Source: a virus
Virus record (IMG/VR): IMGVR_UViG_3300035698_016814
Span: 1 to 32,712 of that record
Length of the DNA stretch: 32,712 nucleotides
Reading direction: 5' to 3' (one strand)
Part shown: positions 1 through 6,020 of the stretch, one piece after another
Layout: the number at the start of each line of letters is the position of its first letter
Position numbering within the stretch: the stretch's first letter is position 1
The notes under the pieces: model-generated
Database searches by the model: none
The model's input: the letters and a program-made list of their open reading frames with translations, nothing else
Told to the model about the DNA's origin: nothing
Program-made: the position numbers and the translations under genes

Positions 1-267
1 ACTGAGGTCAAGCCATCCTCCTACCTGTTTAGGTAAAACCAAGCCTTTCCCTGCGGTCAAGCTACTGAGGACAAGTACACCTCCCACCTCTTTAGGCAAG
101 ACTAAACCCTTTGCCGAGGTCAAGCCATTGAGGTCAAGCCAACCTCCCACCTTTTTAGGTAAAACCAAACCTTTTGCTGAGGTCAAGCTCCTGAGGTCAA
201 GTACACCTCCCACCTCTTTAGGCAAGACTAAACCCTTTGCCGAGGTCAAGCTCCTGAGGTCAAGCCA
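1..267 (-). repeat. 63-nt tandem repeats encoding 21-aa LRR-like units
   Basis: The repeat part of the LRR-like gene is also repetitive at DNA level with a 63-nt period. The 54 nt at 72-125 recur identically at 198-251, two periods away. Neighbouring units differ by a few bases. There are no unique spacers, so this is not a CRISPR array. The near-identity suggests recent expansion by slippage or recombination. Confidence 0.8.
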
Positions 268-549
268 ACCTCTATATACGCTATCCCTACCTCTCTCTGT
301 CATTGCCCAGTTAAAAAAACTAACAAAGGTTGGAAACTTACGCAAAAAACTTTCCTTATATTCTTTTTTATTAACCCTATCATTATTATCAAACCTCAAC
401 TCCACCTCTCCCGATGGCAGATAATGCCCTTCTCTCCACACTTTCAAGTTGAGTTTTAACTCCTCTTCCGTCTCTCCGTGAGAACTTAAATCAAAAATAG
501 ATATATCCATATTAAGTGGATTATGAAAAAAACTTGCAAATCTACACAT
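1..549 (-). CDS. Leucine-rich-repeat-like solenoid protein, C-terminus beyond window edge
   Basis: An open frame of 183 codons runs leftward from an ATG at 549 to the window edge with no stop, so the gene is partial. Residues 1-94 are a non-repetitive N-terminal part rich in charged and aromatic residues. From about residue 95 it becomes a 21-residue repeat of the type LTSAKGLVLPKxVGGxLDLxS, seen four times before the edge. This pattern resembles the LRR-like repeats of many phage and bacterial proteins (family knowledge) and should form a solenoid for protein binding. The start codon overlaps the stop of the upstream 51-aa gene (TAATG), which suggests translational coupling. It is the last visible gene of the leftward operon. 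Its molecular role is unknown; a host-interaction or anti-host function is only a guess. Confidence 0.75.
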   Translation of the reverse strand, partial: MCRFASFFHNPLNMDISIFDLSSHGETEEELKLNLKVWREGHYLPSGEVELRFDNNDRVNKKEYKESFLRKFPTFVSFFNWAMTERGRDSVYRGWLDLRSLTSAKGLVLPKEVGGVLDLRSLTSAKGLVLPKKVGGWLDLNGLTSAKGLVLPKEVGGVLVLSSLTAGKGLVLPKQVGGWLDLS

Positions 550-704
550 TATCTAACCTCCTCCATTAACTTGCACAATTCTTTCATAATCTCATTTTTA
601 GTATGACCGCCAGCAGATACCCACTCCACAAAGTCCATCATTAACTGGGTTCTACTGTTAACCTTTGCTACATCTTCCATTGTTAGATTTTTTACGTCTA
701 CCAT
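549..704 (-). CDS. Small hypothetical protein (51 aa)
   Basis: The frame could open at 731, but the ATG at 704 is preferred because a strong GGGGGTGGAG ribosome binding site lies just upstream of it. The product starts MVDVKNLTMEDVAKVNSRTQ and is helical and acidic, with no recognised domain. Its stop overlaps the start of the LRR-like gene by one base (TAATG). The leader upstream repeats, over 19 nt, the leader of the hexapeptide-repeat gene. The function is unknown. Confidence 0.6.
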   Translation of the reverse strand: MVDVKNLTMEDVAKVNSRTQLMMDFVEWVSAGGHTKNEIMKELCKLMEEVR

Positions 705-730
705 TATCTCCACCCCCTTGTTTTTATACA

Positions 731-1501
731 TTATTTAAACTCCACAAGTTGAACATTATTAAAAGCGTTGACTCTAACTTTATTATAAACAGATAATATA
801 TCTTCCTGTCTTATCGTGACTGAAATTATTTTGTGGGGGTCTCCACCTGCAAACGCAATGGCTCTCTCGTAGGAAGTCCAATGCCAACCCTCACCACATT
901 CTATTGCCTGACTTCTTTTAAGTTTTGATTTATCCCCCTTGCCAATTTTATATTGATATTTACCAGAAAAAATGTCTGTTAAATTTGGTCTAACTGATTT
1001 ATAGAATGTTCCTGTGCCATTTTGCATTAACACTCCTGTCATTATAAAGATATTAAGTTCTGAAAATGTATCCTTGGAATTTTTATTGAAATTTTTTACT
1101 ATCTCGGCATGGTAGCCTATCTTGGCATCGTCGCCTATCTCGGCATAGTCGCCTATCTTGGCATAGTCATCTATCTCGGCATAGTTGCCTATCTTGGCAT
1201 CGTCGCCTATCTTGGCACGGTAGCCTATCTTGGCATAGTCATCTATCTTGGCATCGTCGCCTATCTCGGCATTGTCGCCTATCTCGGCATCGTTGCCTAT
1301 CTCGGCAGAGTCGCCTATCTCGGCACGGTAGCCTATCTTGGCATCGTCGCCTATCTCGGCACGGTCGCCTATCTCGGCATAGTCGCCTATCTTGGCAGAG
1401 GTAGAGATAACAATGTTGCGGTCTCTCAAAAAATCTTCAAATTCTTTATTTTCACTATTTACTAATTTCCAATTATCATTAAACCAAAGATATATTTTCA
1501 T
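731..1501 (-). CDS. Hexapeptide-repeat (left-handed beta-helix) phage protein
   Basis: The product is 256 aa, starting at the ATG at 1501 rather than the longer frame from 1564. That ATG follows GGGGGTGGAG and overlaps the stop of the upstream small gene (ATGA). Residues 35-134 are about 17 hexapeptides of the form A-(E/K)-I-G-D-x, the pattern of left-handed parallel beta-helices such as LpxA-type acyltransferases (family knowledge). There is no sign of acyltransferase active-site features, so the helix is probably structural. Residues about 153-256 form a separate domain containing CGEGWHWTS, an Ala-rich helix and a terminal KVRVNAF segment. It resembles the small C-terminal domain found after repeats in many phage proteins (possibly DUF7666; tentative). 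A cytoplasmic location is likely. The function is unknown; binding or mimicry of a host component is an inference. Confidence 0.75.
   Translation of the reverse strand: MKIYLWFNDNWKLVNSENKEFEDFLRDRNIVISTSAKIGDYAEIGDRAEIGDDAKIGYRAEIGDSAEIGNDAEIGDNAEIGDDAKIDDYAKIGYRAKIGDDAKIGNYAEIDDYAKIGDYAEIGDDAKIGYHAEIVKNFNKNSKDTFSELNIFIMTGVLMQNGTGTFYKSVRPNLTDIFSGKYQYKIGKGDKSKLKRSQAIECGEGWHWTSYERAIAFAGGDPHKIISVTIRQEDILSVYNKVRVNAFNNVQLVEFK
1100..1399 (-). repeat. 18-nt tandem repeats encoding hexapeptides
   Basis: About 17 tandem copies of an 18-nt unit (plus-strand form near cgcctatctcggcatcgt) encode the hexapeptide beta-helix. Variation falls mostly in the first two residues of each hexad (GD, GY, GN, DD) and in third codon positions. 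The array is expected to change length by slippage. The opposite strand is also open, but only as a repeat artefact. Confidence 0.85.
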
Positions 1502-1617
1502 CTCCACCCCCTTGTTTTCTGTCCGACCCCATCTTCCCAATTCATCTTGTCTTCTTCTGACCACTCGCTTAAATCTAACGGATAGGTGTAATTGTCCTCG
1601 TCATAAAAGTTAGGCAT
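1498..1617 (-). CDS. Small hypothetical acidic protein (39 aa)
   Basis: An ATG at 1617 follows a good ribosome binding site (AGGGGAGG, nine bases upstream) and opens a 39-codon frame starting MPNFYDEDNYTYPLDLSEWS. It ends in a TGA that overlaps the ATG of the hexapeptide-repeat gene (ATGA). Strong initiation signal, tight packing and end overlap support a real gene. It is acidic and rich in aromatic residues; no domain is recognised. Confidence 0.55.
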   Translation of the reverse strand: MPNFYDEDNYTYPLDLSEWSEEDKMNWEDGVGQKTRGWR

Positions 1618-1618
1618 T

Positions 1619-1990
1619 TTATTTTTCCTCCCCTAAAAAGTAATTTACATTCTTCACCCAATTACTATTAAGTGGGTGTGCTTTGGGTGGACAATAACGT
1701 AAAGAAATAAACACTATCAAATCATAAGGTTTGCCAGCGTCAACCCACCTCTTGCGACCATTCCTTATACTATTAAAGCATATCCTTCTGGCTTCATCAG
1801 GCGTATCGTATTTAACAGAACGTATGCCGTATAAATAGTCTGCTTTCTCCGCACCCTCTGCCTTATAGACAGCATTGACTATCTGCTCATCTGTCCACGC
1901 ATAGGCTTGCATAACCTGCAAGATTAAAAGCAGAAGTGTAAGTATTAAGGCGATGAATAGTATTGAAAGAATTGTTTTGATTATTTGCAT
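1619..1990 (-). CDS. Signal-anchored conserved phage protein
   Basis: The ATG at 1990 is preferred over the upstream TTG at 2041 because AAGGAG lies seven to eight bases before it. The product is 123 aa. Residues 1-31 form a long hydrophobic stretch ending in QAYA, either a Sec signal peptide or an N-terminal membrane anchor. The rest (about 33-120) contains DEQIVNAVYKAEG, EARRICFNSIRN, RYCPP and NWVKNVNYF, which I recognise as a recurrent phage-associated hypothetical domain, without being able to name a characterised function. It should act in the periplasm or at the outer face of the inner membrane. The gene begins two bases beyond the stop of the pentapeptide-repeat gene. Confidence 0.65.
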   Translation of the reverse strand: MQIIKTILSILFIALILTLLLLILQVMQAYAWTDEQIVNAVYKAEGAEKADYLYGIRSVKYDTPDEARRICFNSIRNGRKRWVDAGKPYDLIVFISLRYCPPKAHPLNSNWVKNVNYFLGEEK

Positions 1991-1991
1991 A

Positions 1992-2385
1992 TTAGTTCTC
2001 CTTAAATTGCTTATAATATTTTTCCCACTCACTAAACCCAACCTTTGAAAGTTTTTTAAATATCGGTATAACCTTTTTATTGTATCGTTTTTTTATGCTT
2101 TCCCAGCAGAGTTTGTGAATTATTATTTGTCCTATAATGTCCCACTCAGTTGCGGTAAAATATTTAATACATTGCTGTCTAATTATTTCTTGAAAGAATA
2201 AGTGAGAATTAAGATATTTTTTAGTACCCCCAAGGTTGGCACCCCTAAGGTTAACATTACTAAGGTCAGCACCCCTAAGGTTGGCACCCCCTATTCTTTT
2301 CTAAGCAATCTTTAATGCTTTCATATTTACCACACAACAAAACCTTATCATTACCCCACCTTGATAATATTTTAATCTCTCTCAC
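1992..2385 (-). pseudogene. Pentapeptide-repeat protein with single-base frameshift
   Basis: Read from a GTG at 2385 (GGGGG five bases upstream), the first frame encodes VREIKILSRWGNDKVLLCGK and onward into LEKNRG, then stops after a few codons. One base of slippage at the five-G run (2287-2291 on the plus strand) joins it to a second frame, which encodes GANLRGADLSNVNLRGANLG (classic A-D/N-L-x-x pentapeptides) and an approximately 65-residue C-terminal helical, aromatic-rich tail ending at 1992. The second frame has an in-frame TAG just upstream and no start of its own, so it cannot be a separate gene. With four Gs, as in the sibling repeats of the same gene, the frame would be intact at about 130 aa. 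It could be a true mutation, a phase-variable tract, or a sequencing error. Confidence 0.65.
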
Positions 2386-2397
2386 ATTAACCCCCTT

Positions 2398-2607
2398 TTA
2401 GTTGATTAACCATTCAGCTATTTTCCAAGCACCAATGCCATAAGTAATAATAAACATTAAAAGCATAGCAAGCATAATTATCCCATTCCAGTTAATATTA
2501 CTTTTCCCTAATTCCATCCAGTTTTCAGTAGTAACTACATTTAATACCCAGAAGACAAACAACTCAATGGCTATGATTGATATGGTTATTAAGATTTTTA
2601 TTAACAT
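2398..2607 (-). CDS. Small two-TM membrane protein (69 aa)
   Basis: The ATG at 2607 lies behind AAAGGAG with five-base spacing. The product has two hydrophobic segments, residues about 2-24 and 42-60, joined by a polar loop with Trp and Asn residues. This predicts two membrane helices in the inner membrane. It begins one base after the stop of the glycosyltransferase gene and ends just before the leader of the broken pentapeptide gene, so it belongs to the leftward operon. No homology is recognised. Membrane-modifying or superinfection-related roles are possible but unsupported. Confidence 0.6.
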   Translation of the reverse strand: MLIKILITISIIAIELFVFWVLNVVTTENWMELGKSNINWNGIIMLAMLLMFIITYGIGAWKIAEWLIN

Positions 2608-2608
2608 A

Positions 2609-3715
2609 TTACTCCTTTTGTGATGTAATTCTATTTATAATCTTCAAACTTTCTTTAACGGTTGTATTCCAACTGTATTTCTTTGAGCTCTCAAGAGCTT
2701 TTTGGCAATCTTTTAATTTTTCTCCGTTGCTCTTTGAAAGATACGTAACGATACTTTCGGCAAGGGCTTCTATTGTATTTTCTTTTGTGAAAAAACCGTT
2801 TACCCCTTCACTTACTGAATTTTTTAGACCCTGCACGCTGTATGTTAAGGCTGGTGTTCCCATAGCGTTAGCTTCGGTAACAATCAATCCCCAACCCTCC
2901 CTGACCGAAGCTACTACAATTAGATGCGCCAAAGACATAAGCCTTAATTTGTCTTTATTATTTAAAGTATGAAAGAACTTAATGCCTGTATCATCTTTAG
3001 CTAAATTATATAATTGTCCTTTATATGATTTGTCACCATTGCCTACAATCCACAACTTTAAATCAGGTTGTTTCGCTTTAGCTAATTTATAAGCCTCAAT
3101 AATGTGATGAACTCTTTTAGATTTCTTTAATCTGCCTACATAAATCAGCGTCGGTAACTCTTCTTTATCAGGCAAACCATTAAGAGGCTTAAACTCTATG
3201 CCCATTGGTATAATGCTTATTCTGTTTTCCTTAAAACCTAAATTGATTAAATCATCTTTGGTGCTGTCAGAAACGGTTATCACATCATTATTGTTATAAC
3301 TCTTTATAAAAAAGGGTTCCATTAAATACCCAAATAAAGATACAGGAAAGACAAACTCATAAAACCAGATTTCTTTAGCCAACTGATTAACAAAGCAGAT
3401 AACTTTTTCCTTTGCGTATAGATTAGAAAAGAATGGTATTGTATTGATTTCATCAACAATTAAATCAAACCCACCCTTAAATTCTTTTTTATAGTAAACA
3501 TAAGCCTGCCAATAAACACTTATGACATTACCTGCTCTAATAATTTCAACTCCGTCAACATCTTCTCTTTCTTTAGACCCCTTAAAGAGGCTTGAGAACA
3601 ATGTAACCTTATGACCCGTAGCCACCCAACCCTTAGCCAACTCGTGAGTGAGAACTTCGGCTCCGCCAGCTCTGGGGTTTTTTATATCTTTCCAATTTAA
3701 TATAAGAATTTTCAT
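2609..3715 (-). CDS. GT4-family glycosyltransferase
   Basis: The product is 368 aa with the usual length and layout of a GT-B fold retaining glycosyltransferase of family GT4 (GT1 in Pfam terms). The ATG at 3715 is chosen because it overlaps the upstream stop (ATGA) and starts directly with the typical MKILILNWKD strand. The N-terminal Rossmann domain has the acceptor-side loop PRAGGAEV (residues 15-21). The C-terminal domain has YVGRLKKSKR (about 192-201), and the nucleotide-sugar motif E-x7-E is present (EGWGLIVTE, E273 and E281). Donor and acceptor cannot be told from sequence; enzymes of this kind build surface polysaccharide in bacteria. In a phage operon it may modify host surface glycans or phage components. 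It looks like a gene taken from a bacterial host. Confidence 0.9.
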   Translation of the reverse strand: MKILILNWKDIKNPRAGGAEVLTHELAKGWVATGHKVTLFSSLFKGSKEREDVDGVEIIRAGNVISVYWQAYVYYKKEFKGGFDLIVDEINTIPFFSNLYAKEKVICFVNQLAKEIWFYEFVFPVSLFGYLMEPFFIKSYNNNDVITVSDSTKDDLINLGFKENRISIIPMGIEFKPLNGLPDKEELPTLIYVGRLKKSKRVHHIIEAYKLAKAKQPDLKLWIVGNGDKSYKGQLYNLAKDDTGIKFFHTLNNKDKLRLMSLAHLIVVASVREGWGLIVTEANAMGTPALTYSVQGLKNSVSEGVNGFFTKENTIEALAESIVTYLSKSNGEKLKDCQKALESSKKYSWNTTVKESLKIINRITSQKE

Positions 3716-4014
3716 TTTGTAATTGCCTTCCATTCCTTGCCTGTCCAAACCTTGTTATACTTCTCTTTCATTACAAAAGCAAGCCAGAGTTGTTCCATAG
3801 AGTCAAATTCATAATAATATGGGGTTTCATTTATTTGTAATTTAGTAACAATATCCACCATAAATCTTAAAGCCCCAAAGTTAGTTAAATCATAATCAAT
3901 CATATCCTGCAGTTGGTCTTGCACATTTTTGGTTCCATTAAAGTTATTAAAATCATTAGGTTGTTGTTCAATAGCCTTATCTAACATCAACCAGAACTCT
4001 TTGGAATTATCCAT
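3712..4014 (-). CDS. Hypothetical protein (100 aa)
   Basis: The ATG at 4014 is favoured over the GTG at 4026 because AGGTGG lies eight bases before it; those bases are the end of the histone-like gene, so the two are closely coupled. The product begins MDNSKEFWLMLDKAIEQQPN and is acidic and aromatic-rich, with a C-terminal segment YNKVWTGKEWKAITK. Repeated W and Y residues suggest a compact globular fold; no domain is recognised. The stop overlaps the glycosyltransferase start (ATGA). Confidence 0.6.
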   Translation of the reverse strand: MDNSKEFWLMLDKAIEQQPNDFNNFNGTKNVQDQLQDMIDYDLTNFGALRFMVDIVTKLQINETPYYYEFDSMEQLWLAFVMKEKYNKVWTGKEWKAITK

Positions 4015-4018
4015 TATA

Positions 4019-4213
4019 TCAACCACCTAAATTAGTTTTAATCGAAAAGTTTGCTACATCACGACGGAGAATTGTCTTATGCCCGTTGCTTGAATCTATA
4101 CACTTATAAACAAGTATAGTTATTTCGGCATTCATCTCTTGAAGTGCGCCCTTGCTAATATTCTTGCCCTTTGCGTGGCAGAGCTTTTTAATTGCGGCTT
4201 GATTTATATTCAT
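4019..4213 (-). CDS. Histone-fold DNA-binding protein, phage-encoded
   Basis: The 64-aa product fits a single histone fold: helix 1 at residues about 5-14 (AAIKKLCHAK), loop with NIS at 18-20, a long helix 2 at 21-42, then the loop GHKTI (44-48) followed by LRRDV at the start of helix 3. The G-(R/H)-K-T-(I/L) loop plus R-D-V is the hallmark of archaeal and bacterial histones (family knowledge; HMfB has GRKTI followed by EDI). It would form dimers that bind DNA, perhaps compacting phage DNA or altering the host nucleoid. It starts at an ATG behind a GGAGG (AAAGGAGGCAACCC), and its stop lies within the leader of the next gene. HU and IHF signatures are absent. The call rests on pattern reading, not on a search. 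Confidence 0.65.
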   Translation of the reverse strand: MNINQAAIKKLCHAKGKNISKGALQEMNAEITILVYKCIDSSNGHKTILRRDVANFSIKTNLGG

Positions 4214-4229
4214 TGGGTTGCCTCCTTTG

Positions 4230-4493
4230 TTAAAAATTATACCAAGTTTTATCTGCTAAAAATTTATACTCTCTAACAGATACATCGTCTGCATATAAAT
4301 TATCTAATATAATTTCTTCTATTGAATTATCGTTGAATTTAACAGTTAAAATTCTATACCTACCATTCATATCTTTTATGACCTTGCCTATTTTTTTACC
4401 TTTTCTTATTTTTTTACCAAGCCAACTATTGTCCCCTGTTTCTTCAATGCTACCACCAAAATTTACTATATCAAGTTTTTCTTTCATTTCCAT
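4230..4493 (-). CDS. Hypothetical beta-rich protein (87 aa)
   Basis: The ATG at 4493 follows AAGGAGGCGGGAAG, a strong ribosome binding site. The product is MEMKEKLDIVNFGG onward, with a lysine/glycine-rich stretch (about 25-37) and then alternating hydrophobic residues (GRYRILTVKFNDNSIEEIIL) that suggest a small beta-barrel. No family is recognised. The first codons overlap the end of the upstream 51-aa gene by 10 bases, indicating coupled translation. Confidence 0.6.
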   Translation of the reverse strand: MEMKEKLDIVNFGGSIEETGDNSWLGKKIRKGKKIGKVIKDMNGRYRILTVKFNDNSIEEIILDNLYADDVSVREYKFLADKTWYNF

Positions 4494-4639
4494 CTTCCCG
4501 CCTCCTTATAAATAAAAAGAACCCCCATTGAGAAACCTCTACAAAGTAGAAGCTCAGCCAGACTGTCAGAAACAGTTCTCTCTGGGGGCATAGAAAACCC
4601 TTGAATATCTGCTATCTGGCTATTAAATTCAAGGTTCAT
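4484..4639 (-). CDS. Small protein, first gene of the leftward operon (51 aa)
   Basis: An ATG at 4639 sits behind AGGAGG and just downstream of a consensus promoter, opening a 51-codon frame beginning MNLEFNSQIADIQGFSMPPE. It ends in a TGA inside the next gene, overlapping it by 10 bases. Strong promoter, strong ribosome binding site and overlap favour a real gene. However, much of its sequence (4521-4589) can also fold into a compact three-way-junction RNA, so the frame might be partly or wholly a regulatory leader. No domain is recognised. Confidence 0.55.
   Translation of the reverse strand: MNLEFNSQIADIQGFSMPPERTVSDSLAELLLCRGFSMGVLFIYKEAGRWK
4521..4589 (-). other. Potential three-way-junction RNA structure
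   Basis: On the leftward transcript, CCCCCA near the 5' end pairs with TGGGGG near the 3' end. It encloses two hairpins: ACTGT/ACAGT (outer AGA/TCT) with a five-base loop, and TGAG/CTCA plus TCTAC/GTAGA with a three-base loop. The element lies inside the 51-aa frame and ends 28 bases before the start of the next gene. It matches no ribozyme or riboswitch consensus that I could recall. The folding was judged by eye only. Confidence 0.4.
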
Positions 4640-4669
4640 ATTTTAACCTCCTATTTTTATCTTGAATGA

Positions 4670-4698
4670 ATTATAGCATATTATTTTATCTTTGTCAA
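4670..4698 (-). promoter_or_regulatory. Consensus sigma-70 promoter for the leftward operon
   Basis: On the minus strand TTGACA (4693-4698) is separated by exactly 17 bp from TATAAT (4670-4675). Both hexamers match the sigma-70 consensus perfectly. The first downstream gene starts at 4639 with AGGAGG in between, giving a short leader. A promoter this strong implies early transcription of the left arm by host RNA polymerase (inference). Confidence 0.9.
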
Positions 4699-4826
4699 GG
4701 GCAAATGAAAAAAAGTTTTATACCCCTCACAGCGACGACGAATTAACACTCCGCTAAAATTATTTTTATTTTATTTACACATTTATCAAAATTAGGACAC
4801 AAGTATATATAGAAGGAGGTGATAAA

Positions 4827-5150
4827 ATGCGGAAGGAAAAGAGAGTAGACTTTCAAGCGATAGAAGCGAAGGCAGGTGCGAGTGGAAAGATGTTGTCAAA
4901 GTCTGAAAAAGAAATCTACAATGCCATTAGCTATGATCCGTGGCAGGGCGCAATAGACCTTTTCTCAATCTTGCAAAGGCTCAAGGAGATTTTATCAAAG
5001 AGAGAGTTGCAGGCGTTTAGATTATATGCGAGGTATGACGACCATAAGATATCGGCTGACAGGCTTAAAATAAGCTATGAGGCGGAAAGACAGTTATACT
5101 CAAGAGTTAAAAGAAAGTTAAAGAAGATAAGAAAAGATAAACTTTTTTAA
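4827..5150 (+). CDS. Sigma-region-4-like helix-turn-helix regulator
   Basis: The start is clear: AAGGAGGTGATAAA before ATG. The 107-aa basic product has a C-terminal half (about 55-105) that reads like a sigma-70 region 4 or ArpU/RinA-type phage regulator: LSKRELQAFRLYARYDD, then a putative turn (KISADRLKISYEAERQ), then a basic helix SRVKRKLKKIRK. In this fold two helices contact DNA. It is the first gene of the rightward arm and faces the strong leftward promoter across about 190 bp, a natural place for a regulator of late transcription (inference). No recognisable sigma region 2 is present, so it is not a full sigma factor. A small terminase-like DNA-binding role is an alternative. Confidence 0.55.
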   Translation: MRKEKRVDFQAIEAKAGASGKMLSKSEKEIYNAISYDPWQGAIDLFSILQRLKEILSKRELQAFRLYARYDDHKISADRLKISYEAERQLYSRVKRKLKKIRKDKLF

Positions 5151-5340
5151 AAAAATGTGTCACATTTACCTTTTAATTTAAAGGTAAACCCCCCTATATA
5201 AGGGGAAGGGTATAAAATTTCTGCTCTCCTCATTTGTAAACCTGCTGACAACACATAAGAGTTAATGGGGCAGAAAGCATTGGGGAGGGCTTATAATCTC
5301 AGCTGTCCGATTTTATCGGACACTAACTAAAGGAGAAAGT
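5151..5340 (+). promoter_or_regulatory. Structured leader with several inverted repeats
   Basis: This 190-bp gap holds a palindrome ATGTG-T-CACAT (5155-5165), a 9-bp hairpin TTTACCTTT/AAAGGTAAA (5165-5188), a 5-bp hairpin CCCCT/AGGGG (5191-5205), a longer pairing TTTCTGC (5218-5224) with GCAGAAA (5270-5276), and a perfect 8-bp hairpin TGTCCGAT/ATCGGACA (5304-5322) just before the ribosome binding site AAAGGAG. None is followed by a T-run, so a classic terminator is not supported. It may be a structured 5' leader or operator region for the next gene. No clear sigma-70 promoter was found. Confidence 0.45.
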
Positions 5341-5745
5341 ATGAAGAAGTTACTATTATTTGCGACAATAATCTTTGTAATGCTGACCGCCTCTAACAGC
5401 TATGCGGAGTATAAATTCTATGAGAAAGGCGACTTGAAAATATCAATACAAGAGATGTCAGCCTGTATGTTATATGATATTAAAAACAAAGAGACTTTAG
5501 GCGGGCTTATCACCTCTCCTATTCAATATAAATCCCTCAACCTTGATATTGGTTGCATTGGTGTATATGATAATTTAGATGAGTTTGACGAGCTTGATAT
5601 ATTTGTGGGTATTTCGGCTGATGTAAATTCATTAAAGATAAACGATAACTTGTATGGAAGCGTAGGCTTGTTTGCCTCTCCCGGTTGGATTGATAATGGC
5701 AAGGTGCGATACGGCGGCTATGGCAAGATAGGCGTGAAATTCTAA
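5341..5745 (+). CDS. Exported beta-rich protein (134 aa)
   Basis: A typical Sec signal peptide covers residues 1-22 (KK, hydrophobic core, cleavage after NSYA). The mature part is about 112 aa, beta-rich, with two Cys residues (in SACMLYD and DIGCIG) and a C-terminus ending GKIGVKF. The alternating strands and final Phe are reminiscent of outer-membrane beta-barrel ends, but the length is short for a barrel. The start follows AAAGGAGAAAGT. It stands between the regulator and the glutaredoxin-like gene, after the structured leader. A role at the host envelope, such as superinfection exclusion, is a guess; no family is recognised. Confidence 0.6.
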   Translation: MKKLLLFATIIFVMLTASNSYAEYKFYEKGDLKISIQEMSACMLYDIKNKETLGGLITSPIQYKSLNLDIGCIGVYDNLDEFDELDIFVGISADVNSLKINDNLYGSVGLFASPGWIDNGKVRYGGYGKIGVKF

Positions 5746-5792
5746 AAATATGTATGATAGTTTAGCTATAACTAAACAAAAGGACACATATA

Positions 5793-6020
5793 ATGCTATT
5801 TTTATTCACCTCTAAAACCTGCCCCAACTGTGCAAGGCTCAAGCAAGGGCTTAAAAAGAAAGGCGTGGAGTATAAAGAGAAGGACACGGAAACACCGGAA
5901 GGCTTAGGAGATTATTATTATTACAATTCAAAGGATATGAGCCTGCCTAAGCTGATAGAGGTGGATAAGAGAGAGTGTTTTGTGGCGGATAGAACGGGTG
6001 AGTATGATGAGAGAGGTTAA
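5793..6020 (+). CDS. Glutaredoxin-like thiol redox protein
   Basis: The 75-aa product begins MLFLFTSKTCPNC, a first beta strand followed by a CxxC active site (C10, C13). A conserved cis-proline lies in SLPKLIEVD (P52), as in glutaredoxin, NrdH and thioredoxin folds. The length matches mini-glutaredoxins. It should be a cytoplasmic disulfide reductase or electron donor, for example for ribonucleotide reductase, though none is visible here. AAAGGA lies upstream of the start. It overlaps the next gene by about 14 bases. Confidence 0.75.
   Translation: MLFLFTSKTCPNCARLKQGLKKKGVEYKEKDTETPEGLGDYYYYNSKDMSLPKLIEVDKRECFVADRTGEYDERG

Noticed and set aside
1-267. Possible CRISPR array in the left-edge repeats
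   Set aside because: Repeats are contiguous, in frame and without unique spacers.
128-424. Plus-strand frame across the LRR-like repeats
   Set aside because: It is the antisense shadow of the LRR-like gene and has no known domain.
1109-1465. Plus-strand open frame of repeated YLGIVA across the hexapeptide repeats
   Set aside because: It is the antisense of an 18-nt tandem repeat. It has no ribosome binding site, and the minus strand encodes the recognisable beta-helix protein.
4521-4589. tRNA or hammerhead ribozyme for the folded element
   Set aside because: There is no T-arm consensus, anticodon layout or CUGANGA/GAAA hammerhead core.
4783-4811. Rightward promoter TTATCA-17-TATATA before the regulator gene
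   Set aside because: Both hexamers are weak, and the start point would fall in the ribosome binding site.
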